64,000 nt of DNA from Pontibacillus yanchengensis (GTDB taxonomy: Bacteria > Bacillota > Bacilli > Bacillales > BH030062), in NCBI RefSeq assembly GCF_009856295.1, contig NZ_WMEU01000009.1:1-64000 (forward strand), read 5' to 3'. Both the position numbers and the translations under genes were made by a program. The notes beneath the pieces were generated by a model. That model was not told the DNA's origin, searched no databases, and worked only from the letters and a program-made list of their open reading frames with translations. Shown here in pieces: positions 17,056 through 25,124 of this stretch (the first letter of the stretch is position 1; every line of letters begins with the position of its first letter).

Positions 17056-17218
17056 GGGAAGAGAGCCAAGAACTTCGTTTCCAGAAACTGAATAGACCTT
17101 CTTTTCATTTTTGATTGCAATGCTGATAACTAATCATCCTCCTAATATATTTGACTATTCTGATTATTATGTAAAATTAAAATTTCTGCAAATTCAATGA
17201 AAGCGGAAACATTCTTCA

Positions 17219-17232
17219 GTTAAACGCTTACA
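17219..17232 (-). promoter_or_regulatory. Candidate cre (CcpA) site upstream of gapN-like gene
   Basis: Read on the minus strand TGTAAGCGTTTAAC matches 12 of 14 positions of the cre consensus TGWAARCGYTWNCW, missing only at the end. A poorer match, TGAAAGCGGAAACA, lies 20 bases away at 17198-17211. It would fit control of a glycolytic bypass enzyme by carbon catabolite regulation, but is a pattern match only. Confidence 0.35.
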
Positions 17233-17333
17233 GTTTGTATAAGCTTCAATATAATCCATCATCCTTTTATTTTCATGCAAAAAGGAATAAATGTTATTTC
17301 AAACAAAGTAGTCAGTTAGACGTATTCCCGCGT

Positions 17334-17450
17334 CTAAACAGCCGCTGAAGCGCCTGGGCTTAATAGAATCAAAGTTATGGTGGTTCCAAACATGATTGCC
17401 GCGAAAAGAAGGTGCACCGTAATTAAGCCTTTTTTAGTGTTTCTCGACAT
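17334..17450 (-). CDS. Small membrane protein or N-terminal fragment (38 aa)
   Basis: An uninterrupted frame of 38 codons: a basic start (MSRNTKKGLITVHL), one hydrophobic helix (LFAAIMFGTTITLILLS) and a PGASAAV end. The start looks like that of a longer multipass membrane protein cut short by TAG, so it may be a fragment. No ribosome-binding site at good spacing is seen. I do not recognise the family with certainty. Confidence 0.35.
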   Translation of the reverse strand: MSRNTKKGLITVHLLFAAIMFGTTITLILLSPGASAAV

Positions 17451-17560
17451 TTTCCCAATGGCAGGTTTCACTCCCTTCTCTATTTGTTAGGTTTAAATGT
17501 ACCAAGAAGGTATTAAATAGACGATGTCCTGTTTATAAACAAATCGGTTTAGCCTATAAA

Positions 17561-17592
17561 AAGACCACTTCCATACACTTGGAAGTGGTCTT
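17561..17592. terminator. Bidirectional hairpin before response-regulator remnant
   Basis: AAGACCACTTCCA-ACAC-style inverted repeat (AAGACCACTTCC and GGAAGTGGTCTT), 12 bp with a short loop, just after the stop of the minus-strand response-regulator fragment at 17600, whose terminator it probably was. Confidence 0.7.
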
Positions 17593-17599
17593 AAGGGAC

Positions 17600-17690
17600 C
17601 TAGCCATTAAATCGATAGCCTGATCCCCATACGGTCATAATATATCGTGGAGCTGTGGTGTCTATTTTGATTTTCTTTCGTATTGGGGCC
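17600..17690 (-). pseudogene. OmpR-family response regulator, C-terminal fragment
   Basis: The minus strand encodes IRKKIKIDTTAPRYIMTVWG followed by SGYRFNG and a stop. This is the last part of an OmpR/PhoB winged-helix domain (family end: RRKIE...P.YI.TVWGVGYRF). Nothing of the receiver domain or the rest of the DNA-binding domain remains upstream. It is a truncated gene tail with its terminator, one of several such tails in this array. Confidence 0.8.
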
Positions 17691-17869
17691 GATTATTCTA
17701 TATAGGTAGTCGGCCCTTCTTTAACTTAGGGTTGATCAGAAGGGAACTATATTAATCAACAAAAAAGGCTATTTAGGTGAATAAAAGAAGGGCATTTAAG
17801 CAATCGGAAAGAAACTTATAGTAGTCTGTTGTGATAAGTTTAAAGAAACATTTAGAAAGGAGTATGACA

Positions 17870-18031
17870 GTGGGAAAAGTTGTTTTAGACATATCCATGT
17901 CACTGGACGGTTTTATCGCAGGTCCGAACGATAACCATAAGCAGGGACTTGGTGATGGTGGAGAGATTCTTCACGATTGGCTTTTTAGTGGAGAACTACC
18001 TAGCAAATTTAACGAGTTTTTTAAACTCTAA
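17870..18031 (+). pseudogene. DHFR-like (RibD C-terminal) protein, N-terminal fragment
   Basis: From GTG 17870 (AAAGGAG eight bases upstream) the product begins MGKVVLDISMSLDGFIAGPN and continues DNHKQGLGDGGEILHDWLFS, the typical start of the dihydrofolate-reductase-like YwjB/RibD-C family, normally ~190 residues. After about 45 residues the similarity ends and the frame closes at 18031. The gene is truncated, with the VOC gene placed directly downstream. Confidence 0.75.
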
Positions 18032-18133
18032 GTCTTGAAAACAAGTTTGCCACTAATACTATTCAAGTTAGCTGCTATTTTATTGAAAAGCGAAACGTAT
18101 GAAATGAAAAATGCTTCCAAGGAGGAAATTACG

Positions 18134-19051
18134 ATGATAGAAACCAATCAAAATATCGTACCCCATTTATGGTTTGACAAGGAAGCTAATGAAGCAGCAG
18201 ATTTCTATGCTTCCATATTCCCTGAATCAAGAATTAGGAATGTAACAACACTTCAGGAAACGCCATCCGGTAACTCCGATTTAGTTTCTTTTGAGTTGTG
18301 GGGACAGGAGTTCATGGCAATTAACGCAGGGCCTTACTTCAAATTCAATCCGTCTGTGTCTTTCATGGTTCATTTTGATCCTTCGCAAGAAAAAGATGCG
18401 AGTAACATGTTAGATAAGGTTTGGAATAAATTATCCAAAGGGGGAACGGTGTTAATGCCACTGGATAAGTATCCGTTTAGTGAGAAGTACGGTTGGATTC
18501 AAGATAAGTATGGTTTATCTTGGCAACTAATTCTTACCAACCCAGAAGTTGAAAAGCGGTCTAAGGTAGTTCCGTCGTTTATGTTTGTCAATGATCAATG
18601 TGGCAGAGCAGAAGAAGCGATGCATTTTTATTTGTCCGTATTTAAAAACTCCAAGCAGGGTTCAATTGCCCGCTACCCTCAAAGTATGGAATCTGCCAAA
18701 GAAGATACCATCATGTATTCGGATTTTATGATTGAGAATCAGTGGTTCATTGCAATGGACAGCTCAAAAGATCATAAGTTCAACTTCATCGAGGCCATCT
18801 CTTTTATGGTAAAATGCGATACACAAGATGAGATAGATTACTACTGGGAAAAGCTATCCGCGGTTCCTGAATCCGAACAATGCGGCTGGCTGAAAGATAA
18901 GTATGGAATGTCGTGGCAGATTGTGCCGAGAGAAAAGGATGAGATGATGAGTGACAATAGTACTCAGGAGCAAATTGCCCGTGTGACCCAGGCCACTTTG
19001 AAAATGAAAAAACTTAATCTTAAGGAGTTACAGAAAGCATACAAAGGATAG
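18134..19051 (+). CDS. Tandem VOC-superfamily protein (PhnB / 3-demethylubiquinone-9 3-methyltransferase-like)
   Basis: A 305-residue protein with two PhnB-like VOC domains. Domain 1 starts PHLWFDKEANEAADFYASIF and ends YGWIQDKYGLSWQLI; domain 2 starts FMFVNDQCGRAEEAMHFYLS and ends CGWLKDKYGMSWQIVP. Each half carries the expected betaalphabetabetabeta strands. The name given in databases reflects history; no methyltransferase activity is expected, and a small-molecule binding or dioxygenase-like role is as likely. I chose ATG 18134, with AAGGAGG at 18119-18125; the upstream frame to 18035 has no ribosome site. Confidence 0.82.
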   Translation: MIETNQNIVPHLWFDKEANEAADFYASIFPESRIRNVTTLQETPSGNSDLVSFELWGQEFMAINAGPYFKFNPSVSFMVHFDPSQEKDASNMLDKVWNKLSKGGTVLMPLDKYPFSEKYGWIQDKYGLSWQLILTNPEVEKRSKVVPSFMFVNDQCGRAEEAMHFYLSVFKNSKQGSIARYPQSMESAKEDTIMYSDFMIENQWFIAMDSSKDHKFNFIEAISFMVKCDTQDEIDYYWEKLSAVPESEQCGWLKDKYGMSWQIVPREKDEMMSDNSTQEQIARVTQATLKMKKLNLKELQKAYKG

Positions 19052-19253
19052 TGAAATAACAGACGATCCTCCATAGCAGTCTTCCTTACCCCCCCCTTGC
19101 TTAATAAAGCTGCCAAACGAAAGACGAATAAATCAGAGAAGTGAGCCCGTTCATTAGTAGAGTTTTGAATGATTGAGGCAACAAAATTCCAAATTATGGT
19201 TTGTTGCACAAATAATTTTAATCCCATAATATTCTTGGGTACGCCAATAAAAT

Positions 19254-19290
19254 AAAGATGATTCTTTTTATGGAATCATCTTTATTTTTT
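19254..19290 (-). terminator. Bidirectional terminator between VOC gene and methyltransferase
   Basis: AAAGATGATTC and GAATCATCTTT form an 11-bp stem with T-rich tails on both strands, overlapping the methyltransferase stop codon. The 19052-19253 gap shows nothing else. Confidence 0.75.
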
Positions 19291-19896
19291 GTTAGGGGAG
19301 AGCGTGATTCTTCTCATAATAGAGGACATTAATTGTTCTTGATGAGTAACTTTTAAACCAGCCATTTCAATATTCTCCATTGTTCTCCTGTTAATGTTTG
19401 CACCTATAATATTTAAGCCAATCGGATTTAAAATATCCATGACATTCCCCACCCATTCCACATCACTTCTCATATGTTCAAGCATAATTATTTGTCCGGT
19501 AGGTTTTGTCACGCGTCTGATTTCTTTTAAACCTTGTATAGGATCAGGCACCGAACAAAAAACACAAGTAGATACTACTGTATCAAATGTATCATCATTA
19601 AAATCAAGATTTTGAGCATCCATTTCTAATAATTCAAAGTGACCTGGGCGTCGACTGGCTTTTTGTTTAGCTTTTTCAAGCATGTTGGGGCTAAAATCGA
19701 TACCGGTTACTTTAGCATGAGCATTGTAATATTTAAGGTTAGTTCCAGTCCCTACTCCAACTTCTAGTATTTCCCCGTAAGCTTTTTGAAGAGAATCCTC
19801 CCTCCATTGATCACGTATCATGTGGTCCATAAGATCAAACACACTAGAAATTCGATTATATCGTTGTTTGATTCTTTCCGTTTGCTTCTTATTCAT
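19282..19896 (-). CDS. Class I SAM-dependent methyltransferase (UbiE/PmtA-like)
   Basis: A 204-residue soluble methyltransferase. Motif I is ILEVGVGTGTNLKYY near residues 43-57, motif II the acidic VTGIDFSPNMLEKA, then MDAQNLDFNDDTFDTVVSTC (motif post-II/III) and LKEIRRVTKPTGQIIMLEH. The profile is that of the UbiE / phosphatidylethanolamine N-methyltransferase group; substrate unknown. Start ATG at 19896 follows AAGGGGACTC. Second-segment gene, isolated on the minus strand. Confidence 0.83.
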   Translation of the reverse strand: MNKKQTERIKQRYNRISSVFDLMDHMIRDQWREDSLQKAYGEILEVGVGTGTNLKYYNAHAKVTGIDFSPNMLEKAKQKASRRPGHFELLEMDAQNLDFNDDTFDTVVSTCVFCSVPDPIQGLKEIRRVTKPTGQIIMLEHMRSDVEWVGNVMDILNPIGLNIIGANINRRTMENIEMAGLKVTHQEQLMSSIMRRITLSPNKK

Positions 19897-20310
19897 AAAG
19901 AGTCCCCTTATTTGATAAAGATTTCATTGATTTACATTTCTTCTTTAAGTCCTTTTCTGACAGTATCCTATTGGCTGGATCACTCGTCAGGAATTCTAGG
20001 ATCTAACGAATTGTATATACCCCATAACGGTATTTGATAAACGTGGAATTCTCAAGGAAATTGTTAAACATAAGTGAGAGGGGTACAAAATATGGTAGAA
20101 GATGACTGATATCCCCCTATCAACTATTATATATCCCTGTGCCCCTAAGGTATTATCAGTCGAATATTAGAGTTGGTCTGGGGGGAGAAAAAGAGACTCA
20201 CTTGAAAACGATATGAGTTGTCGGCAGAAAATGGGGAAAAATGTTTAATTATACGGGTATAGGGTTACCGTACCTTTAATATGGTGCCGGATCCCCGTCC
20301 TGTTAAAGCA
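19897..20310. other. Non-coding stretch
   Basis: About 410 bases with no gene I can support. It includes low-complexity G runs (TCTGGGGGGAG at 20177-20187) and scattered stops in all frames. I see no promoter, repeat or known RNA in it. Confidence 0.4.
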
Positions 20311-20580
20311 CTAACGAAGTGGGGCAGGAACCATAGCATTGCTCATGGGGTATAGTAGCCTGAGATGCTGACAAACGTGCAGAAGGAACACGGAAAGGGG
20401 AACAGTTACATAATCCATGCCTAAATCAGAGCAGAACTGGACCGATTCTTCTTTTTCTCCGCCATGCTCGCCACAAATCCCTGTTTTTAGGGTATGCTTT
20501 GTTTCAGGTCCTAGTTTCACACCACTTTCCACAAGTTTTCCTACACCTTCATATGGTTGTTTAAGTTGTTGAGTTAGCGG
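20311..20580 (-). pseudogene. Pyruvate, phosphate dikinase, C-terminal remnant
   Basis: The minus strand encodes YEGVGKLVESGVKLGPETKH and then [20 protein letters not shown] and SDLGMDYVT, followed in a shifted frame by SPFRVPSARLSASQATIP. PPDK ends in exactly this way (GVGKL..., [31 protein letters not shown], the active-site Cys included). One base appears lost at the Cys codon, so the frame breaks there and the Cys is gone. Only the last ~85 residues of a ~880-residue enzyme remain. Confidence 0.82.
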
Positions 20581-20617
20581 AAAAAGACACTAAGTAACAG
20601 AAGGAGTGTGAAAAGCA

Positions 20618-20887
20618 ATGAAAAACAAATTGGATCTTGTGCTTTATACGCGCCCGACTTGCTCAGACTGTCAGGATGCCAAAGAGTATTTAGCATCTGA
20701 AAATATTGAATACCAGCATAAAAATGTCGGGGAAAATCCTGAATTTGAAGAGGAGATGAAGGAAATCTCCGGCAACCGGATCGTTCCGTTGTTTGCTTTT
20801 TATAAAAAAGGGATTTTCGGCAAAAGAAAACTGGTGAAAAAACTCATTGGATTTGATAAAAATAAAGAAGAAATTAAAAGTTTGTAA
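20618..20887 (+). CDS. Glutaredoxin family protein
   Basis: An 89-residue thioredoxin-fold protein with active site PTCSDCQDAK (CxxC, residues about 14-17), the cis-Pro segment NRIVPLF and a basic C-terminal extension IFGKRKLVKKLIGFDKNKEE. It resembles NrdH/YruB-type glutaredoxins, with an unusual PTCSDC centre. AAGGAGTG precedes ATG 20618. It directly follows the PPDK remnant and stands alone. Confidence 0.82.
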   Translation: MKNKLDLVLYTRPTCSDCQDAKEYLASENIEYQHKNVGENPEFEEEMKEISGNRIVPLFAFYKKGIFGKRKLVKKLIGFDKNKEEIKSL

Positions 20888-21204
20888 AATAAGCTAAAGT
20901 ACCTCCTCTGAGCGACAGAGGGGGTATATAGACTATTTAGGTGATATTTTAAATGGAAGTTTTTTCTGGAAATTCGTTGCTGGTGAAAGGTAAGTATTCA
21001 GCCCCTCGGGTTAATCGCACCTTTATGGAAGCACATCACCGTAGTTTGAAGTTATAAAGGGATAGTCCCTAGATTTAGTTGAATGGATTTTGTTCATGAA
21101 TACTGATATCTTATTAAACAACAAGCTAACACTGTAAAGTTGAAACATTGATAATATAGGCACTTTCAATACATGTATTTATGTATTTCAATTACACAGG
21201 TCAT
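20888..21204. other. Non-coding right end of segment 2
   Basis: No gene. From about 21075 to 21165 it resembles 25655-25755 (shared pieces TGGATTTTG, TTCATGAA, TTATTAAACAACAA versus TTATTTAACATCAA, CTGTAA, CATTGATAATATA versus CACTGATAATATA). Both stretches end shortly before an attachment core, so this is probably the conserved right end of a related element. AGCTAAC lies at 21124-21130. Confidence 0.5.
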
Positions 21205-21219
21205 GGCGGCATGATGTGA
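21205..21219 (+). other. Attachment-site core, copy 3
   Basis: GGCGGCATGATGTGA, identical to copy 2. It is preceded by CAT like copy 5 (AAT) and followed by a groEL-type terminator 90 bases on. Confidence 0.78.
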
Positions 21220-21308
21220 TTATACCCCATGGTCCTTGATATGAGGGGGGGTGCTTTACCCATAATGTCAAAAGGACATACTTGGCTTAAAACACTATAA
21301 TTCTAAAG

Positions 21309-21348
21309 AGCCTCTCATAAGTACACGGAACTTTTGGGAGGCTTTTTC
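21309..21348 (+). terminator. groEL-type terminator after attachment copy 3
   Basis: AGCCTCTCATAAGT and ACTTTTGGGAGGCT with five T following. Related in sequence to the hairpins at 15486 and 25891. Confidence 0.8.
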
Positions 21349-21367
21349 TTCCATATTTTTAGAGGGG

Positions 21368-21499
21368 GTATGCGCGCTGGAGCAGCTTTGTCTGAACCCC
21401 CAATGCGGTTTTGCATCTACGGAGGAAGGAAATGATATTACGGAAGAGCAGCAGTGGGAAAAGATTCGTCATGTGTTGAAGTTTGCGGATGATGTTTAG
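21368..21499 (+). pseudogene. MetE-like methionine synthase (YxjG/YxjH type), C-terminal remnant
   Basis: The plus strand encodes LEQLCLNPQCGFASTEEGND and then ITEEQQWEKIRHVLKFADDV and a stop. The zinc-site Cys segment SPQCGFAST and the TEE-QW-KL tail are the end of cobalamin-independent methionine synthase-like proteins of the short archaeal/YxjG type. No upstream part remains. Another gene tail placed just after an attachment site. Confidence 0.82.
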
Positions 21500-21506
21500 A
21501 AATAAC

Positions 21507-21668
21507 ATGTTGAAATGGTTTGCAGGAGGTGTGACCTTTTAGCTTGCTGTGTATGCCAGTCAATGGATTGGTGTCATGTTGAGCTTTATTCTGTTAGTTT
21601 TGGGGGAAGAGGGGCATAAAAGGTATCACAATGCTAATACAGTTTTCTTATGTATAGTTAAAGTATAA
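21507..21668 (+). pseudogene. Small membrane protein interrupted by an amber codon
   Basis: From ATG 21507 a frame reads MLKWFAGGVTF, stops at TAG 21540, then continues LAVYASQWIGVMLSFILLVL and GEEGHKRYHNANTV to TAA 21666. The composition suggests a small membrane protein broken by one nonsense codon. I do not recognise it. Confidence 0.35.
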
Positions 21669-21716
21669 TGCAGGAAGAGTGAATGCGGACCTAAATATAA
21701 CCAAGGGGGAAATAGA

Positions 21717-22568
21717 ATGCGAAGGATCATCTTATCGACCGAAAGCGGTGCCGACTTACCTGGTGATTTAGCTGAAAAGTACGATGTTCAAGTAGTTCCC
21801 ATGCACATCATTATGGAAGGAAAAGATTATTTAGATGGTTATCTGCCGGTCCAGGATATTTATGACTATTACGAACGCACGAAGAAAATACCCTCTACTA
21901 CCTCCACAAATGCTTATGAGTATCAAGAGTTTTTTGCAACTACAAGAGAGAATTTCCCAGATTGCATCATTATACATATTGGTTATACATCAAAAGCGTC
22001 TTCTTCTTTTCAAAATGCTGTCATTGCTGCGGAAGAATTTGAAGACATTTTTCTCATTGATGCTCTGAACGTAACTGGAGGATTAGCTGCGATTGTATTG
22101 TATGCTGCTGAGTTATTAGAAAAACAACCTGGCATTGAACCGGAACATTTAGTTGAAAAAATAGAAGCAATCGTTCCTAAATCAAGGCTGGCTTTCATCC
22201 CGGGCAGTCTGGAGTTTCTTAAAGCTGGAGGACGGGTAAGCAATATGGCTTCTATGATTGGAGCTCTGTTGAAAATAAAGCCATGCATAGAGCTGAGGGA
22301 TGGAAAACTTATGTCTACAAAGAAGTACCGCGGGAAAATGAGTGGAGCTACTGAAAAACTCTTCAGTGATTACTTAAATGAATTCAACATTGATAGAGAG
22401 CAGCTTTATTTTATCTACTCAATCGGACTTGATGAAAGAATCAAGCGGCGGATGGATGAGATTGCCAAAGAAAGTGGATTCCAAAATATAATATGGATTC
22501 AAGCGGGCGGTATGATTTCGACTCATTCTGGAGCCGGGGGCTTCGGGGTAGCAGGATTAGAGCAATAG
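21717..22568 (+). CDS. DegV family fatty-acid-binding protein
   Basis: A 283-residue DegV-family protein, which bind a fatty acid and serve as FakB-type partners of fatty acid kinase. The N-terminus ILSTESGADLPGDLAEKYDVQVVPMHI, the VTGGLAAIVLYAAELLE helix and the FLKAGGRVSNMASMIGALLKIKP motif are characteristic, with the IQAGGMISTHSGAGGFGVA end. GGGGGAAAT lies upstream of ATG 21717. Alone in segment 3; a ~74-base piece of a related degV gene recurs at 42530-42603 on the far side of the eut locus. Confidence 0.9.
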   Translation: MRRIILSTESGADLPGDLAEKYDVQVVPMHIIMEGKDYLDGYLPVQDIYDYYERTKKIPSTTSTNAYEYQEFFATTRENFPDCIIIHIGYTSKASSSFQNAVIAAEEFEDIFLIDALNVTGGLAAIVLYAAELLEKQPGIEPEHLVEKIEAIVPKSRLAFIPGSLEFLKAGGRVSNMASMIGALLKIKPCIELRDGKLMSTKKYRGKMSGATEKLFSDYLNEFNIDREQLYFIYSIGLDERIKRRMDEIAKESGFQNIIWIQAGGMISTHSGAGGFGVAGLEQ

Positions 22569-23189
22569 TACGGGTTAAACTAGAAGTGATGCAGAAAAAT
22601 TGGAAGCAGCTTTTAATGAATTAAGAAAAAGCTTATGGATTCCACCGAAAGACTAGATAAAGAATGGAAGGAAGGCCCTGATAACCTATAGCAACTGGGA
22701 AATAATGAATATTTAATGGATGAATGCAAGCATCAAGTAGATCCTAGTAGAAAGGAAATAAACAAGGTTGAACCTGGGCAAATGAACAATGTTACTACAT
22801 TTACGGTAGTTAAGAATATGTGAAGAACAATGCACGTAAAGTTTGACGATATTTATGTTTCTAGTTGGGACAAAAAGGATTTTGAAAAAATTAATCGCTT
22901 CTCAGGTTATATTGTAAATTTTATTGCTGGCTCCACAAAACGCCCCATGTACAAAAGCTCTCTTTTTTTAGGAAAGCTTTTGTTAAAATCCTTAATGAAT
23001 CATTAAACATAAGTAGGAAAAACAAATGGATTTATAGTCTGATTCCTTCCTTTGTGTGTAGGTTTTTTAGTTATAGCTATAGCTTGCTTTGAATCGAGTA
23101 AGAGAGCACAAGATATCCCAGATGTGAGGATGAGTCAGACAGATGAGGTTAAGGGACCGCAGAAATAGTCATTCACTAAAAACTACACT
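22569..23189. other. Degraded stretch with short frames
   Basis: About 620 bases with no intact gene. A 58-codon frame at 22830-23006 (begins MHVKFDDIYVSSWDKKDFEK) has no ribosome site. From about 23051 another frame (MCVGFLVIAIACFESSKRAQ) reads as a signal-anchor start and ends at TAG 23167, in the same frame as the ORF at 23190. Both look like remnants. Confidence 0.35.
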
Positions 23190-23369
23190 ATGGTATTAGA
23201 ATGTAAGGAAACAGGTGACCTTATAACTTCTGAACGAATAGATGATTCAGGAAGGATAAAACGGCCCCTGACAGCAGGAAAAGCCTATAGAGTTATGGAA
23301 TTAGAGCGGTTATTATCAAGAATTCATAAATTATTTAGTAGATTAGACCTAGGTAGATTATGGTTTTAA
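23190..23369 (+). pseudogene. Hypothetical protein, possible C-terminal half of a broken gene
   Basis: A 59-codon frame (MVLECKETGDLITSERIDDS, later RPLTAGKAYRVMELERLLSR). It is in frame with the hydrophobic start at ~23051, separated by one TAG at 23167-23169, so it may be the back half of a ~105-residue membrane-anchored protein with a nonsense codon. It ends 12 bases before the MurE-like start. Not recognised. Confidence 0.35.
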
Positions 23370-23381
23370 AGGAGTACAAAA

Positions 23382-24836
23382 ATGGAACTTCATGAAGTAG
23401 GATACACCCTGAATATCCAGGCCGAAAATATTATGCAATATCCCAAAACGATTATTAAAGGAATATCCTATAATTCACAAGATGTCGAGGAAGGATATCT
23501 ATTTGTAGCAATTAAAGGATACCAACAAGATGGCCATCACTATATTCAACATGCGATTGAAAATGGAGCTTGTGCGGTCATCGGGGAAGAAATGAGGGCG
23601 GATTTATCTGTCCCCTATTTTCAAGTGGAGAACAGTCGAAAAGCTTTAGGTTTGATTAGTGACCATTATTATAACTTTCCTACGGATGACAAGATACTAA
23701 TCGGCATTACAGGTACAAACGGTAAAACTACAACAAGTTATCTTATAAGACATATTTTAGAAGATAATGGATTTTCCTGTGCCTTTTTCGGCAGCACGAA
23801 AAACATTATTAATGGAGAGGTTTGTCCAACGATCAATACCACCCCAAACTTACTAGAAATAAACAGGCTATTAGCCGGAAGTAAAGACGATGTGGTGGTT
23901 ATGGAAGTATCTTCCCACGCTTTAACACAGCATAGAATTGAAGGGGTTTCCTTTGATTATGCCTTATTCACCAATCTTTCTCACGATCATTTAGATTATC
24001 ATGGTTCTATGGAAGACTATTTCCAAGCCAAAAGAAAACTGTTTGAGATGTTGAAAAAGGAAGGAAAAGCTATCGTTAACACGGAGGATTATTGGGGCGA
24101 GATATTGGCAAGTCAGCTCGTTGGTCAAGGTATTCCCATGATATCGATTGGTGAGAATGGGAGAAGTGATATGAAACTGGAAAGCTATACATCTAATCCA
24201 AGGAGCTTACTTTTGAAAAATGGTAACGAAACTATTTCGATTAAACCTTTGCTATACGGATTCCATAACATGTACAACATAGCTATGGCTTATGGAACAG
24301 CAAAACAAATCGGAGTGGATACGAAAGGTGCTATCCAATCTATTGAGCGCTTTGAGGGAATTGAGGGTAGATTTACCATTATTGAATTAAATCAGGGGGC
24401 AACGGTTGTTGTCGATTATGCTCACACCCCCGACGCCCTATTCCATTGCGTGAAAACAGCAAGAGAGCAGTGTTCAGGCAATCTAATCCATATTTTTGGA
24501 TTCAGAGGGGATAGAGACCCGGCCAAAAGAAGGGAGATGATATCGATTTCATCTGAAATAAGTGATCAATATATCCTTACCTTCGATGACCTTAACTCTG
24601 TTTCTCCGGTAGATATGAAGAATACTTTAATTGAACTTCAAGAAAAGTATGGGAACGAAAATGGAAAAGTGATCACAGATCGTACATTAGCTATCGAAGG
24701 TGCCATAAACATGGCCAAAACAGGTGATTGGATCTTGATCACTGGGAAAGGGAATGAGAAATACCAGCAACGATGTCATTATCCTGTTCAAAATGATGAA
24801 GAGGCTGCTTTGTATTTGGCGAAGGAAGAAAAGTGA
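23382..24836 (+). CDS. MurE-like Mur ligase with altered amino-acid motif
   Basis: A 484-residue three-domain Mur ligase closest to UDP-MurNAc-tripeptide synthetase. It has the N-terminal substrate domain (DSRD-like ISYNSQDVEEGYLFVAIKGY), the P-loop GITGTNGKTTTSYLI near residues 108-122, the NTTPN and SSHALTQHRIEGV blocks with HDHLDYHG, and C-terminal VVVDYAHTPDA. The amino-acid recognition motif, DNPR in diaminopimelate enzymes and DNPA in lysine enzymes, is replaced by DDLN (residues ~402-405). It is probably a paralogue with a different substrate rather than the housekeeping MurE. GGAG precedes ATG. In segment 3 after degV. Confidence 0.82.
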   Translation: MELHEVGYTLNIQAENIMQYPKTIIKGISYNSQDVEEGYLFVAIKGYQQDGHHYIQHAIENGACAVIGEEMRADLSVPYFQVENSRKALGLISDHYYNFPTDDKILIGITGTNGKTTTSYLIRHILEDNGFSCAFFGSTKNIINGEVCPTINTTPNLLEINRLLAGSKDDVVVMEVSSHALTQHRIEGVSFDYALFTNLSHDHLDYHGSMEDYFQAKRKLFEMLKKEGKAIVNTEDYWGEILASQLVGQGIPMISIGENGRSDMKLESYTSNPRSLLLKNGNETISIKPLLYGFHNMYNIAMAYGTAKQIGVDTKGAIQSIERFEGIEGRFTIIELNQGATVVVDYAHTPDALFHCVKTAREQCSGNLIHIFGFRGDRDPAKRREMISISSEISDQYILTFDDLNSVSPVDMKNTLIELQEKYGNENGKVITDRTLAIEGAINMAKTGDWILITGKGNEKYQQRCHYPVQNDEEAALYLAKEEK

Positions 24837-24849
24837 TACCCAAAAATGA

Positions 24850-24878
24850 GTTCGCGGCACCTCAACCGCGAACTTTCT
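24850..24878 (+). terminator. Terminator after the MurE-like gene
   Basis: GTTCGCGG-CACCTCAA-CCGCGAAC followed by TTTCTT, 14 bases after the stop. Confidence 0.8.
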
Positions 24879-25023
24879 TATTGGTTATTGAAAATGATTG
24901 ACCTACTCTCTTTTACTTTTGTTTATTACCTTATATAGGAGAAGCGTTCCTATCACCTGATAGCAATGTCTAATCCAAAGAGATTAAGCTTTAATCATCT
25001 GTATATAGGCTAGCTAAACCATC

Positions 25024-25038
25024 GGCGGCATGATGTAA
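25024..25038 (+). other. Attachment-site core, copy 4
   Basis: GGCGGCATGATGTAA, identical to the groEL end. Preceded by GCTAGCTAAACCATC and followed 45 bases later by a strong hairpin. Confidence 0.78.
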
Positions 25039-25082
25039 GGTTTTCCGTATATTACCCTAATACGTGTGAAAGCTATCAAACT

Positions 25083-25122
25083 AAAGAGACTACTTCTTAT
25101 ATAAGAAGTAGTCTCTTTTTTT
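25083..25122. terminator. Terminator after attachment copy 4
   Basis: AAAGAGACTACTTCTTAT-ATAAGAAGTAGTCTCTTT, an 18-bp near-perfect stem with seven T on the plus side. It also lies just after the stop of the minus-strand secreted peptide gene, so it probably acts in both directions. Confidence 0.85.
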
Positions 25123-25124
25123 AG

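Noticed and set aside
18964..19227. 87-codon minus-strand frame overlapping the end of the VOC gene
   Set aside because: It overlaps a well-supported gene, has no recognisable domain and crosses a run of eight C.
22830..23006. 58-codon frame MHVKFDDIYVSS...
   Set aside because: No ribosome site, no family, in a stretch full of remnants; noted only as part of the degraded region.
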